DNA of 64,000 nt from JACKNG01 sp040220855 (GTDB taxonomy: Bacteria > Pseudomonadota > Gammaproteobacteria > Ga0077536), in NCBI GenBank assembly GCA_040220855.1, contig JAVJVZ010000063.1, positions 1 through 64,000 of the forward strand. Direction: 5' to 3'. The position numbers were made by a program, and so were the translations under genes. Shown piece by piece: positions 1 through 8,481 of the stretch. Below the pieces are notes generated by a model, which was given only the letters and a program-made list of their open reading frames with translations, did no database searches and was not told the origin of the DNA. Every line of letters starts with the position of its first letter. Position 1 is the first letter of the stretch.

Positions 1-1
1 G

Positions 2-139
2 ATGCATGAGACCGTTACGCGAAATCATCGTTGCCGCGCTATCGACGAACTGCTCCGCCATGTCGATCGCTTTCTCGACTTGGCGCAACCGTTCCCCGGC
101 GCGGGCCACGGTGTAGCACAATTCGGATCAGCTATTTAG
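2..139 (+). pseudogene. IS630-family transposase, 3' fragment
   Basis: The window opens inside the last 45 codons of an IS630-type DDE transposase. The translated start MHETVTRNHRC and the later LAQPFPG match the tail of the intact IS630 transposase at 11749-12786 (MHDTVTRNHRC, VVQPFPG). The TAG stop at 137-139 lies in the terminal inverted repeat, which here reads close to the left end of the intact copy (TTCGGATCAGCTAT shared). The rest of the element is outside the window, so I cannot tell whether the whole copy is intact. Confidence 0.75.
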
Positions 140-460
140 AAAGATCAGCGTGACCGCGGGCGGTTAAGAATTCGACGGGCGATACGTCGCCCAGGGACTC
201 GTGAGGACGTATCGTGTTGTAGTCCTCGAGCCAGCGCTCAGTTTCCTCGCGGACGTGATCGAGGCTGAGAAAAGACCAGACATCGAGCACACCGTCTCGG
301 TATATCCCGTTGAAGCGCTCGACGAACGCATTTTGTGTAGGTTTGCCGGGTTGGATTTGCTTCAGCTCAACGTGGCTCACCTGGCAGGGGGTCACGAATG
401 CCGCGCTGGCGAACTCCCGGCCGCCATCAACGCGGAGCCGCTCTGCCTCCTTTTAACTCA
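132..460 (-). pseudogene. IS3-family transposase (OrfB) C-terminal remnant
   Basis: The minus strand encodes the end of an IS3-type integrase-core transposase. RVDGGREF is followed by QPGKPTQNAFVERFNG, the region around the last catalytic Glu, then a YNTIRPHESLGDVSP tail. The frame hits a TAA near 447-449, and nothing recognisable lies upstream, so only about 100 residues of the usual roughly 280 remain. Its stop codon (132-134) lies in the end of the adjacent IS630 fragment, which shows that IS630 inserted into the tail of this gene. It cannot make an active enzyme. Confidence 0.8.
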
Positions 461-807
461 GACCAGAGTGCGACATCCCCGCGCAATACTTCGCCCTACT
501 TTCTGCATCCCTGGATACGTTGGAACACGCCGCGTCCTATCGCCTAATCGAACCTCACCTGATTTCTAAGAATGTAAAGATTCTTGACTGGAGTCAGAAA
601 GATCAATGACCTGGGAGTGGCGATAGACGTTTGGTTTTCTAGGAAACTGTACATATTCCGACTGGACAGACCGTTTCGCAGTTGACGTATTTCGCTAACA
701 AACGGCTTTTTTCAACGCTTCCTTAATTTGGCGCGAATCGTGCTCAGTCGTGTTCGGTACGATTCCTAAGACAAGAACCCTAACAACTCGAGCCATGGGA
801 GGCTGTT
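461..807. other. Intergenic, no gene recognised
   Basis: This is AT-richer DNA between the IS3 remnant and the PEP-CTERM gene. Short reading frames here lack recognisable motifs. It presumably contains the promoter of the gene at 808, but I see no convincing -35/-10 pair. Confidence 0.4.
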
Positions 808-1458
808 ATGTCCTGGCTTACCAAACCTACCCGGTCGCTAGTTCTCGCTTTTCTCCTCTGCCCGCTGATGGTATCCGCGGTTCCAATCACTGACACGGTG
901 GTCGTCGGGGGTAAGGATTGGGCTCAAGTAGCCCTGTTCACGAACCTATCCTGGAATGATATCGATGCCGTCTGCTCTGGTGGCACTTGTGGCGCTGGGA
1001 CACTTAATGGCTGGGACATGGATGGGTGGTCATGGGCATCAGTCACCGAAGTAGGCGCATTCCTCGCGTCGGTTTCCCCTTGGGATGGCGCCATAGGTTC
1101 TATACTTGAGGTCGCCAACACATCAACGTGGGCACCAGCATTCTTCGATACATTGGGTTTCAACCCGACGCTGACCGCCCCATCTATTAGGCAGGTCCAA
1201 GGTCTGACGTCGACAATCCGTGACCCGCAAGGTCCCGACGCATGGTGCGGTTTCTTATCAGATGCTGCAAGTGGAGGGCCGCTCAACGACACGGTTGGTA
1301 GTCTCTGCGGGATACAGTTGAGCTTTAGCCGCGATTTCATCGGCGCCTGGTTTTACCGTGACGTTTCTATAAGTTCTGTCCCGGAGCCAACCTCCCTGGC
1401 CCTCGTCGGTCTCGGCCTAGCAAGCTTCGGATATAGCCGTAAGCGCAAAGCTAGCTAA
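808..1458 (+). CDS. PEP-CTERM sorting domain protein
   Basis: A 216-residue exported protein. It starts with a Sec signal peptide (hydrophobic residues about 10-25, ending near VSAVP) and finishes with a textbook PEP-CTERM tail: VPEPTSLALVGLGLASFGYS followed by RKRK. In this family (TIGR02595-type signal) an exosortase cuts at the PEP motif after Sec export, and the protein is usually delivered to the cell surface or the exopolysaccharide matrix. The middle is rich in Trp, Gly and Asp with three Cys and shows no known catalytic motif. GGGAGG lies 7-12 bases before the ATG, and a strong terminator follows, so it is probably monocistronic. The ligand or partner is unknown. No exosortase gene lies in the window. 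Confidence 0.88.
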   Translation: MSWLTKPTRSLVLAFLLCPLMVSAVPITDTVVVGGKDWAQVALFTNLSWNDIDAVCSGGTCGAGTLNGWDMDGWSWASVTEVGAFLASVSPWDGAIGSILEVANTSTWAPAFFDTLGFNPTLTAPSIRQVQGLTSTIRDPQGPDAWCGFLSDAASGGPLNDTVGSLCGIQLSFSRDFIGAWFYRDVSISSVPEPTSLALVGLGLASFGYSRKRKAS

Positions 1459-1482
1459 GAGCGGTTATCCATTAGCTTCCAA

Positions 1483-1509
1483 GAGACCCGCTTCGGCGGG
1501 TTTCTTTTT
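1483..1509 (+). terminator. Rho-independent terminator of the PEP-CTERM gene
   Basis: A 9-bp stem (1483-1491 with 1496-1504, one G-T pair) with a TTCG tetraloop is followed by a run of five T. It begins 24 bases after the stop codon of the gene at 808-1458. Confidence 0.85.
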
Positions 1510-1789
1510 GCCTGACTGAAATCCTCTCTGAAGTACGAGAGCAGGTCTGTCTGTCAGGCTACAAGCAATCCAGGGCCCCCGGTGGGGTGCCCGACGAGGA
1601 GGCCTTCTAGGGCCTTCTGGTGGCCAATTTAGACGACTTCTCCCCGCCCAGGTAGCCGGGGTAGGGTCAGCCGAGAAGTCTCGTGTTTTGCCTTGTACAG
1701 CGCCTACACGGTGCCTACAATCTACCCGTCGAGGCAGGCAAGGTTGGCGTAAGTAGTTCAACCCCCTTGGGTTCTCCAACTCGGGCAAT
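1510..1789. other. Intergenic, no gene recognised
   Basis: Nothing recognisable lies between the terminator and the tRNA-Asn fragment; the minus-strand frames here have no family motif. If the tRNA fragment is an attachment scar, this stretch is one flank of it. Confidence 0.4.
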
Positions 1790-1838
1790 GTGACTGTTAA
1801 TCACTAGGTCGGCGGTTCGAGCCCGTCCCGGGGAGCCA
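1790..1838 (+). pseudogene. tRNA-Asn(GTT) 3' half (possible att-site scar)
   Basis: The sequence matches the 3' half of a bacterial tRNA-Asn. It has an anticodon arm with loop CTGTTAA (anticodon GTT), a T arm of GGCGG-TTCGAGC-CCGTC, and an acceptor strand CCGGGGA followed by G and an encoded CCA (ending at 1838). The D arm and 5' acceptor strand are absent upstream, so it cannot fold into a tRNA. Partial 3' tRNA copies ending exactly at CCA are a common product of tyrosine-recombinase integration into tRNA genes. No integrase gene is adjacent. Confidence 0.75.
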
Positions 1839-1990
1839 CTCCAAGGCGCTGATTTCCTTGAAGCTGGTCGGTCTAGCCCACCGTGGACTCGAACTTAACT
1901 TTACTAATTCGCGCGCGGCCGCGATTGCCATCCGGGCTTCGACAGGCGCAGCCGTCCACGGACGTGGGTCGCGATGACGTCTTGTTATCG

Positions 1991-3304
1991 TCACGGAGCG
2001 CTTCTGCACTTTGTCAGTTTTAGATGCGCAGCAACACATGGCGGCCCCGTCTCCTGACCGTCTAGCGCGCGCCGCATACGAGCGACCGGGATCGCCCGTG
2101 GCCAGGCAATCAGGCTCCCTAGGCCGGCCGATAGCAGCCATACCGAAAGCGGCAGGGGTACTGCCGTCGGTGTGCTCAATGCGGCGTAATCGACACCGAG
2201 AGGAGACTCGGCGCTGAAATCGAGCAGCGAACCGTCATTGTCCAGCATGTCGACGGCAAGCAAGGTGATGGTACTGCCGAAATCCGCGAATACTTCGATG
2301 GCATTGGCATCTGCGGCATCGATTGCGCTCAGACGGACCTCTCCCGTGTTCTTCAGGAAGAACTCAATCTCACAGGGTTGATCGAGTTCGCAGGACACCG
2401 TCCACGGATAGACATCGTCGAAAGGGAAATATTCGATGGAAGCCTCGGAATCACCTTCCGGCTCGAGCAGCTTCGTGACCGGATCGATCTGGTAGTTGCG
2501 CTTGGTAGTGCTGGACAGCGGATTTGTGACCGGTTCGAGCTGGGTTGTCTCCGAGGCACGGAGTTCGCTGTACAAGATTGGCGCAACCGTTAAGGAACCG
2601 GGATTCCTGACGACTTCGAGCGGACATCCGAGCGGCATGCATGCGGGCAAGGAAGGCTCTTCGTGCGTATACACGAAGCCGTCTGCTTCCATTTTCTCCT
2701 TCTTAGCGAGGTTCCAGGCGTCCAGCATGAGGGCTGAGCTTATCCGATCGACCTGTGCCGGAAAGATCCGGTCGGGCTCCTGCAGTTCGTTGCGAATTCG
2801 CTGCTCACCTTCGAGCAAGAAAATAAAGCGGATTGTCTTCTCGCCCTGCGTTCCGGGAGACCGGAACGTCGGGGTATCCAGCATCGAAGCATAGTTCTCG
2901 ACCGAGACGTCCAGCGTCGTCCAACCCGTCGGATAAACCGACTCACCGATGAGTTGCTCGTCCAAGGCCTTGATATCGATCGACATGTCGAGTCGGGACT
3001 TGAACCTGGGCTGTTCCGAAACGTCGGTGACCGAGGCGAGACTGTTCACTCTAACATCGGCGAACCAAGTCGACGCATCGAGCGGGCGCCCGGGGCTCGC
3101 AACCAGGTGGCTCGTCTTCGAGATGGCGGTTTCCGTCGTTAGGCTGTCGGCGACCGTGTAAGTCGTCCGGTCTTCGTACCAGCTGCCCGACCTGCCGACT
3201 GCCGACACGTCGTTTCGCACCTCGAAACCAACCCCGAGGCAGGGCTGGCTGACGACCATGATGCCTCCGAAGATGAACGTGACAGACAATTTCTCAGCTC
3301 GCAT
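1991..3304 (-). CDS. VPLP-CTERM surface protein
   Basis: A 437-residue secreted protein. The hydrophobic stretch at residues about 8-25 (VTFIFGGIMVVSQPCLG) is a Sec signal. The large Ser/Asp/Glu-rich middle has no recognised fold. Near the C-terminus the motif VPLPLSVWLLSAGLG (codons at about 2117-2161) followed by hydrophobic and Arg-containing residues is a VPLP-type exosortase tail (related to TIGR03370). Unusually, about 35 further residues follow the helix instead of a short Arg cluster, perhaps after a frameshift at the extreme 3' end. The start ATG has GAGGA about 12 bases upstream. Function is unknown; a role at the surface or in the matrix is inferred from the tail. Confidence 0.75.
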   Translation of the reverse strand: MRAEKLSVTFIFGGIMVVSQPCLGVGFEVRNDVSAVGRSGSWYEDRTTYTVADSLTTETAISKTSHLVASPGRPLDASTWFADVRVNSLASVTDVSEQPRFKSRLDMSIDIKALDEQLIGESVYPTGWTTLDVSVENYASMLDTPTFRSPGTQGEKTIRFIFLLEGEQRIRNELQEPDRIFPAQVDRISSALMLDAWNLAKKEKMEADGFVYTHEEPSLPACMPLGCPLEVVRNPGSLTVAPILYSELRASETTQLEPVTNPLSSTTKRNYQIDPVTKLLEPEGDSEASIEYFPFDDVYPWTVSCELDQPCEIEFFLKNTGEVRLSAIDAADANAIEVFADFGSTITLLAVDMLDNDGSLLDFSAESPLGVDYAALSTPTAVPLPLSVWLLSAGLGSLIAWPRAIPVARMRRALDGQETGPPCVAAHLKLTKCRSAP

Positions 3305-3530
3305 GATGGTTCATCCTCGCTTCTTACCTGCGCGGCGAGTTTATTTAGCACACAGACTCGATTGCAAACCAACAACCCAATCTATTTATACAGTAGGGTC
3401 TGCTCTTGGTCGGCCATACCCCGTCGCAGTTTTTTGCGCGAAAGCCGGCGCGGCTGCGGCCAGTCGAGCCCAGGACCTGGGAGCTTTCCCAGCCGATTGT
3501 CAAAAAAAGCAGTGGACAATTGAGGGCAGC

Positions 3531-4022
3531 TCACAGCAGCCAGGCGAGAAAAGAAATTGCTCCGCCGAGCAGCGCAAGTGCAATGACCGTGCGGGGGAAC
3601 AGGAAGAAGAGTACGGCCGCGACGCCACCGGCGCAGATGTTTTCGATCAGGGCGAACGTCGGGCTGTCCTCGCTCATCGCATAAGCTCCGCCAGTCTCGG
3701 CCTGAACGGCACCGAACACCAACACACCGAGCATGCCCGCTGCCACGAGCAAGGCAGCCAGGACCCCGAGCATCCGCCACCGTCGCCACCCGTACAGCAG
3801 GTCCACTGTGACGAACCAGAGAGCAAAGACAGGAAGAAGCAGCAGGAAGAGAAAGCCGCTGACGTTGAACATCGGCCTGGGCAGCCCAATACGGGCGAGC
3901 TCGCCCCCGTCCCCCGCCATCGCCTTGGTCATATCCTCGGCATAATCCTCGTGGCGATACGCGCGATGGGTCTCGGGGTTGCACCCGAGCTTCCGCTCGA
4001 GATCGCGCTGGCAGTCGTGCAT
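3531..4022 (-). CDS. Hypothetical membrane protein
   Basis: A 163-residue protein with a charged N-terminus of about 50 residues (containing ERKLGCNPETH) followed by four hydrophobic segments at about 54-76, 85-106, 130-145 and 147-163. The last one reaches the C-terminus. I recognise no family. The hydrophobic pattern supports a genuine small integral membrane protein. It is not clearly in an operon: the VPLP-CTERM gene downstream starts at 3304 in the same direction, but 226 bases separate them. Confidence 0.5.
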   Translation of the reverse strand: MHDCQRDLERKLGCNPETHRAYRHEDYAEDMTKAMAGDGGELARIGLPRPMFNVSGFLFLLLLPVFALWFVTVDLLYGWRRWRMLGVLAALLVAAGMLGVLVFGAVQAETGGAYAMSEDSPTFALIENICAGGVAAVLFFLFPRTVIALALLGGAISFLAWLL

Positions 4023-4634
4023 CGGCCAGCCCTGCGACTAAGAAGCCCAGTGACGATATATGGTTTTTCGCGCTGAACGCAAAGTCAGGGCGCCGGCGCG
4101 TGACCGCAGGGTCGCTGCGCGGTGAGAATCGATCGATCTCGGCATGGAGTGCTCCCTAAGCCTCGACCATGATCGGGCTCCGCAGTTCTCCCAGGAACCG
4201 GCGAGATGCGCGATCTTCTCGGTCGTCGTCCTGAGGTCCGAGCGACTGATCAATATTGTCTGATGAGCCGCAACAAGCGGTAGCCAGGGGCCGCGGCGAC
4301 GTCAGTTCAGGGCCAACCGATGTGCTCTGTGGTACATCGTGCAAAGGCCGCTGGCCGACCAGAGCCTGATGCCGATTGCTCCGCGCTTACCAGATTCCTA
4401 GGGCACCACGGTCGATAGAGCGGCGAAGGTTGTCCGGATCTGCCGCGTCGGCGCAATGCAGAAAGTTCGATATGCGTCCACGAAAGGGAGCCATTCCAAT
4501 CCTTCGATTCACTTGGCGCACCTCTCGTACTCCAGACAGTACTGGAACAAGGTAGGCTGGGCCGGCCATGGTGCACAAGGTTTCGTTGTCGCTTATCGAT
4601 GGGCGCCGTCGACGAGCGCGGCCATCGAATCGAT
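4023..4634. other. Intergenic with degenerate sequence
   Basis: About 610 bases without a convincing gene. The only structure I see is one member of a 36-base imperfect direct repeat at 4461-4496, whose partner lies at the start of the truncated TetR frame at 5021-5056. Frames here look like decayed coding sequence rather than intact genes. Confidence 0.4.
4461..4496 (+). repeat. 36-base imperfect direct repeat, copy A
   Basis: 30 of 36 positions match copy B at 5021-5056, in the same orientation. Copy B covers the start of the TetR-like frame, so copy A may be debris from a duplication of that gene. Confidence 0.6.
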
Positions 4635-5054
4635 CTAGGCAGCGTCCAGTGCCTGCCCCGACAAAATCAAGCGATACCACATCGACCCCGCGATCAGCTC
4701 AGCGAGCTGCGCAGCATCCTGCTCGGGGCCGCAGGCTGCAGCCACCACCCCGATCAGCCGTTGATGGCGGCGTTCAAGAAAGCGCTCGCGAAAGCGCAGC
4801 GCGAATGCGGCATCCTGCTGAGCAAGCGCGACGACGGCTTTCAGGCAGGGGGCGGCCCAACGGTTTAGCACATCGTTGAGACCGGTGACGTACATCGTTA
4901 GCCGCGTTCGAGCATTCGAGACGCTCTCGCCTTCATCACTGCCGATTTCTCTTTCGGCACGCACCAGCAATGCCTCCAGGACGATGTCGCCCACGCTCGG
5001 CCAGCGGTTGTAGAGCGTCTGCAAGTTCGATACGCGTTCACGAAGGGCCGCCAT
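4635..5054 (-). pseudogene. TetR-family regulator, N-terminally truncated
   Basis: 139 residues survive. The frame begins MAALRERVSNLQTLYNRWPS, the end of a TetR helix-turn-helix (TLYNRWPS is the recognition-helix signature). It continues through a TetR-type ligand-binding C-terminal domain to a normal-looking end. The first part of the DNA-binding domain (about 40-50 residues) is missing, and the start lies in the 36-base repeat, so a rearrangement removed the 5' end. A functional repressor is unlikely. A full-length TetR of this class would be about 190-210 residues. Confidence 0.65.
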
Positions 5055-5056
5055 TC
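5021..5056 (+). repeat. 36-base imperfect direct repeat, copy B
   Basis: Partner of copy A at 4461-4496 (30/36 identical). It covers the ATG of the truncated TetR-like frame. Confidence 0.6.
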
Positions 5057-5247
5057 AACGGTGCGAGTTGTCTTTGGCTCCGTTGTTTGAAGGTAACGCG
5101 GACTGAAACTCGAACCGCCGAGCTGACGTTGCCCACGGCCTGATTCGGCACCGCAGTCGGAAGCCCTTCACACTCGGCCACATCCGCGCGCTAAAGACCG
5201 TAGCTTGGCGTACGAACCCCGTGGGTCCCAGCTATACTCTGCCAACC

Positions 5248-7218
5248 ATGCGACGCAATCCCCATCCCAGCGTGGAGGTGCTGCACGGCGAAAGTACCAG
5301 CGCGCGCCATCAGAGCAGCACTCCGAGATTTCGACGGGCGTTCGTCTTTGGACTGACCCTCGTCGTCTCCGCAACTGCAGGACTGCTCTGGAATTACTCG
5401 CGACCTGCCATCTACGAAGCAGTTGCGACGGTGCAGACGGTCAAGCCAAAGTCTGTCGACCAACCGAGCACGAGCGCAGACGTGGAACACGTCACGATCC
5501 AGAGGCGCACCCTGCTCGGCAAACGTTTGCTTGGGCGCGTGGTCGACGAGATGGCCTCCCTGCTTCCAGAACGTGGCCTCGACGCCGAGGAGCTCGCATC
5601 CATGCTCTCGGCAGTGCCGCTCGAGGAAACCAACCTGGTCGAGCTGCGGGCCGTGGGCACCGAGCCGGCTATCCTGCAGACCATCGTCAACACGTGGGCC
5701 GACGGCTACGAAGCCCTGCGCCGCGAGCAGATCGCGGGTGCACGCGACGCTACTCTGGACGAAGTGCAGGAAGAGTACGATGCCCTGCAGCAGACCATCG
5801 CTGCGAAGGCCGACGAGTTGGCTGCCTTCCGCGAGGCACACGACATCGTCAGCTTGCGCGACAGCGAGAACCGGCCCGCGGCCAAGCTGCGCGGGCTGAA
5901 CAACGCTCTGAACGAGGCACAGTCGCGGCTGGTCGAAGCGGAAGCCCGGCGTGAGGCGCTGGCGGTGTCCATCGAGCGCGGCCAGACCGTGGTGCCACGG
6001 GATCAGCAGGCGAACTTGTCACAGAAGATGGCCGAGGCACGCAAGCTCGAGACCCGGCTCGACGACCTGCTGTCGAAGTACACGAGGAAGTTCATCGAGA
6101 GCGACCCCGAGCTGCGCGATTTGCCGAAGCAGCTCGAGGACGCTCGGGTCGAGATCGAGCAGCTCGAGACAGTCGGCCAACGACAAGCCATCGCGCAGGC
6201 AGAACAGGAGGTCGCAGCCGCCCGTGCAGCAGTCGCTCGGATCACCGCCGAGCTCGACGCGCACGAACGGGCGGCTGCCACGTTCGCCGACCTGTTCAGC
6301 CGCCACGAAGCGCTCCACGAGGAGTTGGCAGAGCTGCGTGGCCTGGCCTCCGACAAGCGAGAGCGTATTGCCGCTATCGAGGCGCGCAACTTCAAGAAGT
6401 ACCCGCCGGTGGACGTCGTGCAGCGCGCACTGCTGCCGCAAGCGCCTGTCCGTCCGGACTATCATCGCGATGCCGGCCTGATCATTGGTGGTTCGCTGGC
6501 TTTGGCGCTGTTCCTGACCTGGCTCGTCGAATACCTGTTCGGACGGCAAGGCGCGTCGGCGCCGGCGTCACCCGACCTTCGCATCATCGGCACTCAAGGC
6601 ACTCGTTCTGTGCTTGAATCTTCGCCTGCGGACAGCGCTATCACCCATACGCCACACGCGCTTGTGCTGGAAAGCGCGCGGCTGCATGTGCTCGCCCCTG
6701 CGGAGGTACGCCAGCTCCTGGCGGCCGCAGACCCCATGACGGCCGCCTGCATTGCCCTGTTACTGAGTGGCCTGTCCGACGAGGAACTCGCGTTGCTCGA
6801 CGCCGAAGCCATCGACCTGCCGTCGCGCACCGTGCGTCTCGAGCACCCGAGGTCCCGTGACATTCGCCTCCCGGAGCCGGTAGTGGCGCTGCTCGGCGAG
6901 TGCGTCGACGAGATGGGCAGCTACCCCACTCGCGTAGCGGTTGACGAGTTCGACGAGGCGGTGACGGCAGCCGCGATAGACGCCGGACTGGAAGGCGCGA
7001 ACCAGATGAACGCGGCTGCCCTGCGCGCGTCGTATCTGGTCTTCCTTGTCCAGCAGGGCGTGCGGCTATCCGAGCTGCACCGCCAGACCGGCAGGCTCAG
7101 CGACACGTTGTTGAAGGAACTTGCACGCCACGCGCCGCCGGGCGACAAGCTCCCGCTCGCCGAGATAGACACCACCTATCCCCTGTTCGCCACGGGCGAC
7201 GAGCCAAGCGCCAAGTAG
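5248..7218 (+). CDS. Chain-length determinant (Wzz/PCP-like) with C-terminal recombinase-like domain
   Basis: A 656-residue inner-membrane protein with the layout of a polysaccharide co-polymerase. Hydrophobic segments lie near residues 33-52 and 412-435, around a long periplasmic part with extensive coiled coil (about 130-385). A proline-rich entry to the second segment (PQAPVRPDYHRDAG) is typical of Wzz/GumC proteins. Instead of the tyrosine-kinase domain of Wzc-type proteins, the cytoplasmic tail (about 470-640) follows the pattern of a tyrosine-recombinase catalytic domain: LLLSGLSDEELALLDAEAID, then an R-rich strand, and later ALRASYLVFLVQQGVRLSEL. The first catalytic Arg position is Ser, the HxxR motif is reduced to ALRAS, and no nucleophilic Tyr is visible, so no recombinase activity is expected. 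A GTG at 5221 is in frame, but the ATG at 5248 fits family length better. A decayed relative of the tail lies at 30560-30986. Confidence 0.75.
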   Translation: MRRNPHPSVEVLHGESTSARHQSSTPRFRRAFVFGLTLVVSATAGLLWNYSRPAIYEAVATVQTVKPKSVDQPSTSADVEHVTIQRRTLLGKRLLGRVVDEMASLLPERGLDAEELASMLSAVPLEETNLVELRAVGTEPAILQTIVNTWADGYEALRREQIAGARDATLDEVQEEYDALQQTIAAKADELAAFREAHDIVSLRDSENRPAAKLRGLNNALNEAQSRLVEAEARREALAVSIERGQTVVPRDQQANLSQKMAEARKLETRLDDLLSKYTRKFIESDPELRDLPKQLEDARVEIEQLETVGQRQAIAQAEQEVAAARAAVARITAELDAHERAAATFADLFSRHEALHEELAELRGLASDKRERIAAIEARNFKKYPPVDVVQRALLPQAPVRPDYHRDAGLIIGGSLALALFLTWLVEYLFGRQGASAPASPDLRIIGTQGTRSVLESSPADSAITHTPHALVLESARLHVLAPAEVRQLLAAADPMTAACIALLLSGLSDEELALLDAEAIDLPSRTVRLEHPRSRDIRLPEPVVALLGECVDEMGSYPTRVAVDEFDEAVTAAAIDAGLEGANQMNAAALRASYLVFLVQQGVRLSELHRQTGRLSDTLLKELARHAPPGDKLPLAEIDTTYPLFATGDEPSAK

Positions 7219-7272
7219 GACTCACCGGCGTGATGTCGTTCTGCGCACTGACAAACGAGACCGCATGATGGA

Positions 7273-8145
7273 TTACGGTGTCGCACCTCTCCTCGCTCGC
7301 ACGCTCATCAGGCCGATGAGCGCACTGCCGAGCAGCCATGCCGCGCCCGGTAAGGGCACAGACGTGAACGCAGGGGTGAGCAGTGGCGCGCCATCGAAGT
7401 CCGCGACCAGGGTGCTCAGGGATTCGGCCGTTGCATTGCTGCCGCCGGCGCCTGCCATCAGTCCCATGGCGAGGTAGAACTCCTCACCGTTGGTGACGTC
7501 GATGCTGATATTGCCTGATTCGACAACGTTCGCGTTCGTCGCGGTGAACTCCAGGAAGTTGTCATCGGGCGAGACGAGCGCCAGCGTGGCGAGCAGGAAA
7601 GCTGTCGCAGAGGGATCCGACGGGTCCACTTCCGGGAATGCCGGTAACTCCGCCTGCGAGAAGAATCCAGCGAAAACGACCAGGCCGGTGAGCGTGTCCG
7701 CGTCGGGATTGTTGACGGAGCCGGTGAGATTCCACGTCAGCGATAGCGTCTCGCCTGGTCCCGTGTATTCGTAGGCCTGCACCGCTAGGGCCTGCCCGCT
7801 GATCCAGCCGCTGGTGTCTGACGCCGCACCGGCCCTGAGCACAGGAACACCAAGGCCACCCGCGGCGGTCGCGGCGCCGGACGCGAAGCCCGGCGCCGGA
7901 TAGGCGCCACCGAGCGAGACCGCGGCCGACGTGACGTTGTCCCCGCCATCGCTTGCATCCACAGCGAGGGTCGTTGTCAAAGCCAGCAACTCCGGCACGG
8001 TGTCGGCGCCGCAGAAATCGCTCGAACAGGTATACGAACTCGCCGTCGCGAGAGTCCCCCATTCGGTCAGGGTGGTTGCGGCATCGACACTCCTGGCCAA
8101 CAGGAGCGGGCAAGCCGCGAACAGGGCAAATGCGATGAATCTCAT
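7273..8145 (-). CDS. VPLP-CTERM surface protein
   Basis: A 290-residue protein with a Sec signal (residues 1-22, cut probably after VDA). The body is Gly/Ala/Thr/Ser-rich with predicted beta character, and a CSSDFC pair near residue 40 could form a disulfide. It ends in VPLPGAAWLLGSALIGLM followed by an Arg cluster, the VPLP form of the exosortase sorting tail. GAGGA sits 7 bases before the ATG. It converges on the chain-length determinant (54 bases between the stops). This suggests a matrix protein co-located with polysaccharide genes; its binding partner is unknown. Confidence 0.85.
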   Translation of the reverse strand: MRFIAFALFAACPLLLARSVDAATTLTEWGTLATASSYTCSSDFCGADTVPELLALTTTLAVDASDGGDNVTSAAVSLGGAYPAPGFASGAATAAGGLGVPVLRAGAASDTSGWISGQALAVQAYEYTGPGETLSLTWNLTGSVNNPDADTLTGLVVFAGFFSQAELPAFPEVDPSDPSATAFLLATLALVSPDDNFLEFTATNANVVESGNISIDVTNGEEFYLAMGLMAGAGGSNATAESLSTLVADFDGAPLLTPAFTSVPLPGAAWLLGSALIGLMSVRARRGATP

Positions 8146-8481
8146 GGCGTCGTCCTCTGGCGTGGGCAGCTACCGTGATCTGTCTTCTCGACAGTCTTTA
8201 ACCCTAGCGCCGAATCGCAAGGCGATGCCGTCGCCGCGATTGAACACATGGTGGTTCTGCCAGCCAGTTCTCAAAACGCGCGTCGCGGATCCTGAGACGA
8301 GCGAGGTGGCAAACGTCAAGTATGCACTCCAGCGCGATGCCATGCGTTCAGTAACCTGACCCGCGGTAGGGCCCTGCCACGTCGAGCCCACCCACGGCAA
8401 GTAGATTCAATAAAGTGATAGCCCTCTGCCAGCTAAGGGCCACGGCGGTGCCGAACGCCACCTCCAGCACCGTCTCCTGCA
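8146..8481. other. Intergenic, no gene recognised
   Basis: The region holds the upstream side of the VPLP-CTERM gene and the 3' side of the monooxygenase pseudogene. I see no conserved frame or clear promoter. Confidence 0.4.

Noticed and set aside
1797..2141. Minus-strand frame of 114 codons over the tRNA-Asn fragment
   Set aside because: Its end, GTGSNRRPSD, is the well-known artefact of reading the complement of a tRNA; no protein support.
3382..3984. Antisense frames over the small membrane protein
   Set aside because: They are shadows of the frame at 3531-4022 with Arg/Gly/Pro-rich composition typical of antisense reading.
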